A model generated the notes under the pieces. The model was not told the origin of the DNA and ran no database searches. It saw nothing but the letters and a program-made list of their open reading frames with translations. A stretch of DNA of 64,000 bases from Lagopus muta (lineage: Eukaryota > Chordata > Aves > Galliformes > Phasianidae). Made by a program: the position numbers and the translations under genes. Shown here in pieces: positions 54,276 to 64,000 of the stretch (the first letter of the stretch is position 1; each line of letters opens with the position of its first letter). The stretch is from assembly GCF_023343835.1 (NCBI RefSeq), contig NC_064439.1, positions 41,595,508 to 41,659,507 of the forward strand, in the 5' to 3' direction.

Positions 54276-57200
54276 GCATGTACAGAAAAACCCTGATGCA
54301 TTAAACTTGCAAAAGTTCTTTTTGGAATGCTTAAAATAACCTGTGCAAAGTTTCTTTTTTTCTAAGTTTAGTCAAGATGATATTAAAGCTCCACAAGAGG
54401 TTTCTGGGTTCAAACCAAAACTTGTACTGTCAAGTTGAAGAAGCTGCTTTAGTAGAGGATTATGCTTTCTTTAGAAAACTCATGATGTGATCTGTGTAAT
54501 TGAAATAATCTTAGTAATCTTATTTTCTCTTTTTGAAGTTTTTTTAGAGATAATTTTTTACTTGTGCTTTTAAAGAGAAGTTTTCTCTGTTTATATCTTC
54601 TATGCTATTCAGTGATATTTCTAGTGGTTCTTGATATTTTCACAAAAAGTTCTAGAGTTCTTCACAAGCAGTGTTCATTTTTTTTCTTCCTTGTTGTGAA
54701 ACATTTGATAATATCTTAAGGAATGCATACATTAGTCAAATGTTCTTTACAAATCAGCTTCTTCTTTTGGATATAATCTATATAATTGTATGAAGAGATG
54801 GTTAAGAAATGTAATGCGGTACCATGTTTTTCCACAACATATATTTTTTTGAGTCAGAATGTGACTAAGAAAAATGGACTTAGAGTTATGCTCTTAATTT
54901 GGACTACTCTAACAGGTTTGGCTTTTTGTTTTTGTTCTGAAAGGAGCAGATAAATGTGAGTGTATGTAAAGATTTTGAAATGCAATGAAAATGGTGCTAT
55001 ATTTTAATTTTCTTCTCTCCCTTACAATATTTAGAAGAGAAGTTGTCATCCTGGGAACTTACAGAGTAGGAATACCTTTCTGGTTACAGACACTTTTAAA
55101 TATGAGATGTCATTTCTGGTAGTGTTTGGGTTTGGTTCTTTCCTCACAATCTGAAGCTAATTAGAATCTGCAGGAATTACTCCTGATTGCCAGCACTGCC
55201 AGCTGTAGCAGCTTTATGGAAAAGTCATAGAATATATTAATTAATCTTACCTGTATTGTGTACACAGATGTATTGGTAATACTTGTACTAAATACAAGTG
55301 GAGAAAAACAAAAGTGCTACAGAAAAAAAGATATTCAATTCAGAATGTATTATCTCAGGACCAAGTTCCCAGAAAAAATAGCTCAAATCCAAACCTAACA
55401 TCATCTTACGACTCTTTATGACTCTTTTTTATCCAATTATTCAGCCAGTGTGGAGATGTCAGCAAGCATCTCTTAGCTGCATCTAAAGTTCCACCATCTT
55501 CCTAAAATATTCTGAGCAAATTCCTTGTTTCAACTTCAAGTCTGGCTAATGTATGCTATTTAATAATTCTTGCCTGAAGAATAATAGCAAAGTAAAGAGG
55601 AAGTGACTGAAGAAAAGGGGGAAACTAAATAGCATATGACCACATGCTCTTCCTCCCTCCTTCATCAAAAGCAAAGACAACAGTTAAAATAGACATTGAT
55701 CAAGATTTGGAAGATAAGATTCTGCAATCTGAATAGTATACATTAACCTGCAGACTTTAACATACAGAAATAGGAATGAATGGTCTGTTCAGTTTTGTGG
55801 TTATGAGTCTAAAAAGAATCAGGTATTAAGGAAAAAATTCTTCAGGACGCTGAATATCTTCCTTGGTTGGTTTCTCCTTTACACATTTAGGTTTTTTTTT
55901 TCCTCACTCTCTTCTGCTGGCATTGCTGTGTACTACTCAGCTTCACAATCCAGCTGGAGTGATTTAGCTGATGTGTATAGTAATAATATTTCTCATTTTC
56001 TACTTCTAAGTAATCAAAATAAAGAAATCTAAGTACACATTAGATATAGATCCATTTTCATATTGGCTCAAATAAAGTGTAAGACCAATTCAATCATGTA
56101 CTAAGAATGCTGATGGAAAGAGGAGTTAGATTTTTAAGTTGCCTAGAAGCTTGTTAACGTTGTACCTGGCACTTAATTATTACAATCCAAATAGAAAGTA
56201 AGGTTTTGCTTTATTATGCTATGGCCCAGAGTGTAACTCTGAATGAATCAGGCTCCAGGCAGTAACAGCAAAGTATGTTTCTGAGAGAAGCAAGCACAGC
56301 TGTTTAACCATATGGAAGTATGACTGCAGGAAGCTCTGTTAATATCCACTTCTCCCCTCCTCACATACATCCAAATGTGTTGTCTTGGTGCAGGCTCCGT
56401 CTCTCTTTGCTTCCCTTCAGCCCACTATTCTTACAATTCCTCTGTCCCCCGTTGTTCCAAGAGCTCTAGCTGACAAGCACTGAGCCAAATATGCTGAGTT
56501 TTGCACAGCTTAATGTAGGTGAACAGTAAATGTCTCTGATAACCGAATATATGCGTATCACTTATAGGAATAATCAAACAGTTTCATGTCCTTTCCACAC
56601 AGAATCTTGCAAGCTGACTATATTGGTTTTCTGAGCATGTACATTGCTTTTTCAGTCACTTGTTTTGTATAGCTTTATGCATCTATAGTTGATGCTCCTG
56701 TCAGAAGTTTTCTGTAACAGTACTTACAAGGAAGATAGATGAGACTCAAAGCACAGAGTCCCCTGCTTTGAAGAACTAGATCATAAATTACACACGTGAC
56801 AGCCAATGAACAGCAAACCTATAAGAGCAATTAAACAGCTAGATTAGTAGCAGAAGCATGAACATGCCTATAGCAATTATCCCTATCTGGTAAATTTACC
56901 AGTTGGTTTCAAGTCAATAAAGAAATAGTTTATATATCATTCACCAGGGCCTATTATTTTATCTGTTGCATTTTCCACAGATATTAGTAATTTTCCCATT
57001 TGTTAGGGAAGAATTAGAAATTTTTTAGCATGTTCTTTATTTCTTTCTACATCTGTTTTTCACAAGTTTTATTTTAAATAACTGACAGAAGAGAAGTTCA
57101 GTTCTTCTCGTACAGTGACAACAGAAGTGTCCTATAAGAAAAGCAAGGTACTCAAACACTTAGTGAATGAAAATTCCCTCAGGTGTGACTAATTAAATAG

Positions 57201-60200
57201 ATAGCTCCTTCAGCATCATCAAAATTCACATGACCACACTGAAATACAGAATCAGGACTCACTACCAAGCACACAGACATTACCCAATCACCACCAAACA
57301 AAATGCGTGCTCGGTTCTGTTGCTCATTCCATGTGGGCTTCAGGCACTGCATCCCATCTGTGCACTCATTTGTCTGTGAGCTGTGTATTTAGGCTGGTAC
57401 TCTGCTTTTGCACCCTTCTGAAAATGCCTGCTGCTTAAGGAGGCACTTCATGTAACATGCCCATACCCATGCTCAGAAAAGCAGACCACACAACTTAAAC
57501 ATCATTCTGTGCTGTAGGCTGAGTGATACATTTTTCTTTGAAAAGATGAATCCAAACAAATCAGCATCCTTTTCAGGGTAGCAAGTTACTGTGTTGACAC
57601 CACACCCTGAACTGCAGTGGGAAGAAGACAGGCCCAGATTCATTTTTTTAGCACATCTTGGCATAGGACACAACTAAGCACCTGAATGCCATTCCAAAAA
57701 GATAGTGCTGTGTTGCCAACCTAGGGAATTTAGAGAGATTTGTTTCTGAGCCCAAGCACATTTAGACAGTTTGTCATTTAGTAGAGATGAATTCTCAGAG
57801 TCCTGGAGAAAATGAGAGAATGGAGGGAGCCCCATCATGACTCCCTAAATTGAAGGTGCCCATTTGTGCCCATTTCATTTTCAATCCGTTTTGGTTTTAT
57901 GACGGAAAACAAAAACATGTGGCTACCTGAGTTTGAGACACAAACCGGGTCCTTAACCCAGAAAAAACAATTAGTTTCTTTCATCTGTGTACACAATTCA
58001 AGAGTAGCAGGAAGAGCAGAGGTTGTCATTACTTTCGATTTCTCTTCCATGCAGATTAGTTTTCAAAGACAACTCTGAATGTTTCCAATAGCCTTGGGCT
58101 TTAGCAGATGCATGAGAAAGAAGTGACAGGCGGGAGGGAGGGAGAACAAAGTAGTATCTTGAATGTTTCCTTCACTGTTAGATATAGCCAGTATTTATTC
58201 TAACATAATACCTAATCTGAAGTCATGTCAATGGAAAGGCTTCACCAGAGATTGCAACAAATTTTTTACTCAATAAAGGTCATTCAGTTGGTGCTCTACA
58301 TCATTTGTGAACATAACCCCAGCTCTGACATTTAACAATTTAAAGCTGGGTAGGTTTACTGTTTCCACAACTAATTTCATAGTCAAACAGAATGCTAGTA
58401 AATTGTTTTGAGGAGGCAATGTGAAATGTTTCTTCTGATTTAAGTGCAATATGTTTTTGACAGGCCTGAGCTATGCATTTTGTGGCTTTACTTACTTTAT
58501 TCTTAAAGTGGCAGTTTGTGCTTATAAATACATGGGAAAAGTGTTTCATAGTATATTTTTCCTTTGAAGTCAATATAAAAGTTTTTTAAAACAAGTAAAA
58601 TGGAGAAAAGACTTTGTTTTTGTTAGAAACTGCTCTGGGGAGTTAGATGTCATTGTAGCTTTCTTTCTTTGTGCAGAGCAGAAGCTTTATAAAAGACGTT
58701 CGGGTCTTGTGGCTGCAAAGACAACATTCTGATGTATTTAATGTATGCTTTTTTTTTTTTTTGCCTTTCCCCAGTGATTTGTAGCACCTGTGCTCTGTTT
58801 CCTACCATAGAGACATTAAGAGGTACTGTAGTCTTTCAGCTGACTGAAGATCCTTTGATCCATGTTGACCCCCAGCCAGAAACATCTCTCCCATCTTTCC
58901 CCCCTTCCATTATCATACATGGTATCTCCTTACACAGCACCACTGTTGTCGTTATGTTTAAAAAAAAAAAAAAAGACAGAAGACTGAATTAGGTGCTAAG
59001 TGAGCACTCAGACCTGTGCTGTGAAGCAATACCTAAGGGAGTGTAGAAAAATGTCTTGCTGTTGCAACAGCTATACTTCAGTAGCAGGAATGAAGAGGCC
59101 TTGCTAGTACCTGTCTGGTTGTCTTACTATTTGGCATGCTTTGAAAGACATTGAAAGGTGGGAATGGGATGGAAATGAAGACTGAGAGGCAGAGAAAATG
59201 AGTTTGTGGAAGGAAGAGGAGAGCACAACAAACAGCTTCTCAGAAATGAAGTAACAATTACCCAGTGAACCAGTTCTTTGAAGTCTTCAAGTCAGGTTCA
59301 GTAAAATCTACTGGTAGTATCTTTTTCAGCCATGAAATATCTGCATGTACTGCAGCCATACAGCACATACAAACAGCACACAATGCAACTTGTGTAGCAT
59401 GATCTATAAATCTAGTATATCTCACAGAGATCAAATTCACTGCACTTGAACGTGATCTTTACAACCGATATGTTGAGCTAACATTTACCACAACAAACTT
59501 GGTGCACAGCCTTAGTAGAGTTGGTTAGCACTGGCATGTGGAGATCTTCAGTGTGTCTTGCTATACAACAACCAGTTGGACCTACCTGGTAAGGGCTTGT
59601 ATGAGTTGATATTGAGGAGATAATCTCCAATCCCATGCTTTCAGCTCAGAAGATTACAATCATTTTTCATTTACAATATTATGTTCTGTTTCCAGATACA
59701 TATACACAGTCACAACCCATAAACAGAAGCCATTCCAAGAGATGGAGACATGGGGTATCAATTAAACACCATGACAAATTCCACAAATGCACATTTCTGG
59801 TGTTTGCATTGCATGCTAGTCTTCTTTTTCCTTCCTTCTACTTTCCTTAGTTCACTGCTACAGTATCCTGAAGAAAGACAAATTGTGGCATGAACCTGGA
59901 ATGTAATCAAAGACCTTTATACCTTCAATCTAAGTACTCCTAGAGAAGTTACTGCACTGGCATGCCTCACATGTTTCAGAGAAAAAATAACTAAACCTTA
60001 TGCCATATTATTGTCCGTTGTTCTTATTTCAGCAATGCTGCAACATAGACTTGGTTTGTAAATAGTTTGTAACTTAATACTTATCTGACCACAAAATATT
60101 CCTTCATCTGAGTCACATTTTAAAAATGATACATGTTTAAAGCAGTATATGCAGCTCTACTGTTCTCCAGCCATTGCTGTTATGCAGTGCTATCTAATCT

Positions 60201-62497
60201 CTGTGCCAGTCACTCATAGCCTCAGGACATTCAGAATCTGCTGCAGTTATGAAAAGAGAAACATCATTTGGTTTTGATACATGTCTCTCATATAGAATTT
60301 AAACACTGCAAACAATGAAGTGCTAAAAATGCTGCTAGTCCAATGGCCCAACATATTCTTTAGAAAACTATATAAAGTAACTCCACAAATACGGCACGTT
60401 GTTTTAGAGAGATAATCCTACACTGTTGTTAAATTCAGCTCATATGTGTAGAGCTAATGCAGCGCATGAGGAAGCAGATGCTCTTTCTGACAGCGTGAAT
60501 TCCATAGAAAATACCCAAGACTCTTTCTTTCATTCATTTAGCAATTTCCACATTGTCCAGAATGATTTCTTGAAATGATGTTCAGTTCAGCTGGATGAAT
60601 GATAAAATACAGCAGCATCCCTCAACAGTGAGCACTTCCAGCTACACAATTTGAACTGAGAGCAATGGAAACCTAAAGGAAATTAGCATCTAATATTCAT
60701 CTATGTGAACAGGAGCTTCTGCTGGAAGGCAGGAGTTTAGAACTTATACAGGGGCAAGTTTAGAACTGAAATCAGAGTTTCAAATGTACATGCTAACAAC
60801 TTTCCAGTATTTATCTTCTTAAAGCTGAGCTTCAGCAGCCCACATGGCTGTCTCTGTTGGCACTTCTACTGCTACCATCAAGGGAATTGCTAGCCTAGCA
60901 ACACAGGGATGTCTGAACAATCTTCTCAGAGGATATGGATGGAAAAGGCTATATGAGTTTTCTTGCAACTCTTAAAAGCAAAGCTTCTTTTACATAAAAC
61001 CAAGAGTGATGCCAATCTCTATTAAAAATGGCAGGAGAGATTATCCCCATGGATATCAAAGCAAGTACTGACATGTTTGCAGGCCTTATAAAACACGTTG
61101 CTAAATTGATAACTTACTGAACTGCAGCTGTTTTCATGATTGAGTAAAGATTGTTCCAGAAAGAAATTTAGATGTGCCATCTTCTTAAGTCTCTTGCTCT
61201 GATCGTGCAATAAGTGACTTAAATGTCTGACTTCTATAGACGCTGCAAGGGGAGAGTCAGATTTGCCCAGACAGAATACTGAAGAACAAAGACAATAGCT
61301 ACCTGAAAGAATATTTTTTTTTTCTATCCATGTGTGCTTTATACCTGGTTTCTCTTGAGATCCCTGATGTCTCCATAACTCAAACATATAAACTGAAATA
61401 AGAATTAATCTTTAAGTTATTTGGGTGTAGTTGAGTATATCTGGAGACAGATGTTTTTTAGCTTGCTGGAAGAGAGAAGGAGTCCTAATCACTGGATTAG
61501 AGAATCATGATCCCTTTAGCTTTCTCTCTCTACCCCCACACACTATGCACTGTGCTGTACATCTCCCTACAGCCTGAAGGTCAGGGTGCTTTTCTGGGGA
61601 AACAAGATATGGTGTCCAGTTGGTAAAGGATAAGGAAGCCAGTGAAATCACGCAGGTACCAATCTTTCAGATTGGTTGACAGCAACATATTCAGATGTGT
61701 TTTTAAAGAAATCTTTGTTTAGATTTAGCATGACTAATTTGCAAATCCAGATGAGAGTAAGCTACTGGGACTTTTGGCTCCGACAGAAAGGCGGTGAGCA
61801 ATAAGATATAAAAGGTCCTACTAGATTTTAGATTCCTACTAGCACAGGAAGCTTTTGTAAAGAGAACTTTTGAGTTCCCTCAGAACTATTAATGGCAATA
61901 TTCATTTTACTACTTCTATATTCATTCTGTGTTAGCATCAGTATAGTTTTGTAGCTCCTGGTTGAAGCAATAGCTTGGCAACATCACTTGTTTGTTATTA
62001 GTATTTCTCTTTTACACTGGATTTTATTTTTGGTTTTGTTTTTGCTTCCCATCTAACCTTTTTTCCTGGTGAACAAGATTGATTGCTCCTAAGCACTGTG
62101 ACCACACACAGTATTCAGTCAGTTGGTCTAGGATGAAATAACCATGAGACTGCAGAATCTGAGATGTCCTTCTCAGTTCAGTGACAATACAGTGATGATA
62201 AAATATATGTTCAAGAGCTCTTTGCTGAGATTATAACTCATTGTTGAATTTTCAGTTAAAATCCAATTCAGACATGACAAACTAAGGACACTTCAAAGGC
62301 TCTTTTGAGCTTTTAATGGAGAAATGTCAATGCATCACTTGCCATAAAGGTTACGTAGGTTTATCTGTTCTGACGTGCTGAAGCCACGAAGGTGAAAAGT
62401 GTGGTTCTGATTAGAATTGCGTGGGTATCCAACCTTTTGCCTTGCCTGGACCACACTGAGTGAAGAGGAATTGTGTTGGGCTGCATATAAAATATGT
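54276..62497. other. Large intergenic stretch without recognised genes
   Basis: About 8.2 kb of AT-rich sequence. Only homopolymer runs (for example T at 58,748-58,762 and A at 58,960-58,974) stand out. The longest open frame is the 121-codon minus frame at 61,022-61,387, with no domain I recognise. Confidence 0.6.
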
Positions 62498-62945
62498 AGG
62501 TCCCTCTGAAAGTAATACTTTCTGATTATTTCAATGGAAACTACAACAGATACAAAGACTGCAGTAGCATTATTTGATAGAGCAAATTTTCAGCAACAAA
62601 ACACTGTTTTTGAACATAGTTTTTCTCCATCATTAGCTATGCATTTCTGCTAGTGATGAACAAGAGCCTGCATGCTGTGGTCCTCAAAATCTGTATCGTG
62701 TCACTGTTGCCGCTGCTGAAACACACCACCTGCTGCCTCCCTGTGCTCACATCCACTTTTTGATCTCTATAAAAATCAGCGGATGTCAATGAGAGCCATT
62801 ACTTTTTTTTTCTGCATGGAGGATTTCAATTCTACACCTTTGCTTCATGCACATTTCTATGTCAGATGCCATTTTGTCAGACTGCGCCTCTGCTGCCATC
62901 TGCTGCTTGGTAACGACTTCTCTTGACATTAGATTCTGAAACGTT
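62498..62945 (+). mobile_element. Mariner/Galluhop MITE, 3'-truncated
   Basis: Left terminal repeat GGTCCCTCTGAAAGTAATAC, then ATTATTTCAATGGAAACTAC, followed by the same internal blocks as the 52,910 copy. The right repeat is lost. Preceded by TA, the Mariner target dinucleotide. Confidence 0.82.
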
Positions 62946-63831
62946 TTTGGGAAAGACAATACCAGGATGTCTGAAAAGTGACCTGTTTGTAAAAGAACCT
63001 AGGACCAGTAGCTCAACAGGAGGCTCAGAAACAAGGTAGCGGCTTGTATGCAGGCATGGAAATAGGCACCTAAAACCTTAGATCATTTCTGAGGCTTGTT
63101 CCTGACCTGGACAGGCAAAGCTGAAGTGAGCAGCTGGGTTCATCATTTTTATCTTTTATGTTTCATTTTATAGTCCCATCCCAGGGCCTTGGGACTGGGG
63201 AGAGCTCAGGGCACCAAGCGTCCCAGGACAATGAGAGGGAGTTGCCTTTGCTTAGCTTTAGAAAACGCTCGGGGAGGTTCTGAGTGGTGGCTGCAGTTGC
63301 CTACAAGGTGCATGGAAGATTAAACCTGACCTTTCCCAGAGGTCTTAAGTGGAGGAAGGATGAGAGGCACCAGGCTCATGCTATAGCACAAACTCCCAGA
63401 TAGAAGAGACTGCCACTATGAAGGTGCTCAAACCTGGTAGCCATTCACCTCTGGCACTCCCCAGATCACAATATCGGGTCCAGATTTGTTTAACTATTAA
63501 TGACTGAGTTTCAGTAAGTTTGTAGAAACCACCATGTTGGGCAGGATTGCTGATCTGACTGAGCATAGGAAGGCTCTGCAGAGGGCTATGGATAGGCTGC
63601 ATCAATGGGCTGAGTCTAATCACAATAATAAGACTAAGTTGCACCCATAGATGGTCACTGACACTGAATGTTTTCATGGTAAGCAAACAACAGATATCAG
63701 CACAGTGGTGCATTTCAGTGGTTGCAGCAGTGATGTGGAAGACAAACCACATTCCAAATGGCCGTAGAGATGGTCTTCTCAACCCAGGGAAGATCCTATC
63801 AGCAGCCCCACTCTGCATTACTTTGTAACAA
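62946..63831. other. Intergenic, one long minus-strand open frame
   Basis: Slightly more GC-rich than its surroundings from about 63,170. Contains a 145-codon open frame (63,381-63,818 minus) with no recognisable motif. It could be an eroded transposon. Confidence 0.4.
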
Positions 63832-64000
63832 TCATAGAGTCCTTAGAGTTGGAAGGGACCTCTGAAAGCCATCTAGTCCAACTCCCCTGCAATGAACAGA
63901 GACACCCCAGCTACATCAGGGTGCCCAGGGCCTTATTCATCCTCGTTTTGAATGTCTCCAAGGACAGGGCATCCACCACATCTCTGGGCAACCTGTTCCA
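63832..64000 (-). mobile_element. CR1 LINE 3' fragment, cut by window end
   Basis: AATCATAGAGTCCTTAGAGT then TTGGAAGGGACCTCTGAAAG and GCCATCTAGTCCAACTCCCC: the reverse complement of a CR1 3' end, still continuing at the last base. Confidence 0.92.

Noticed and set aside
61022-61387. 121-codon minus-strand open frame
   Set aside because: No recognisable domain, no splice or promoter context; the AT-rich surroundings give no coding signal.

Overview
This window is vertebrate nuclear DNA, almost certainly from a bird and most likely a galliform (chicken, turkey or quail type). The genes are split by GT-AG introns, CpG-rich promoters are present, CR1 LINE tails are scattered throughout (at least eight), two copies match the chicken Mariner/Galluhop MITE as I recall it, and there are avian-type LTR fragments. 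There is no operon, CRISPR array, tRNA or rRNA gene, and I found no previously undescribed defence or mobile system.

Layout. Positions 1-11,397 (minus) hold the 5' 13 coding exons of ACAD11, which runs off the left edge after about residue 534. Positions 11,398-11,894 are a 497-bp CpG-rich divergent promoter. Positions 11,895-18,370 (plus) hold the complete 12-exon UBA5 gene (399 aa). Positions 18,371-22,790 are the 3' regions of two converging genes and contain a solo-LTR-like element. Positions 22,791-47,958 (minus) hold the complete 27-exon NPHP3 gene (1,315 aa). A second CpG island covers 47,600-48,310. From 48,311 to 64,000 I see no protein-coding exon: only CR1, ERV-like LTR pieces, two Galluhop copies and a candidate short noncoding exon near 51,035-51,090.

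The order ACAD11(-) UBA5(+) NPHP3(-) matches the human 3q22 locus. The products do unrelated jobs: ACAD11 degrades acyl-CoA or hydroxy-acid derivatives, UBA5 activates UFM1, and NPHP3 (nephrocystin-3) works in the ciliary inversin compartment. They are linked by a shared ACAD11/UBA5 promoter and by NPHP3 and ACAD11 lying in the same orientation with UBA5 between them on the other strand. Exon boundaries were set by matching translated blocks to remembered human proteins and to GT/AG sites, and the exon phases sum to open frames in UBA5 and NPHP3. Single boundaries could be off by a base or two.

The observations most worth checking are: a palindromic RFX X-box-like site and a degenerate 75-bp tandem repeat in the ACAD11/UBA5 promoter; a CR1 that begins within a few bases of the UBA5 exon 9 donor; a 43-base homopolymer beside an NPHP3 splice acceptor; and splice phases that would let an NPHP3-ACAD11 readthrough stay in frame.
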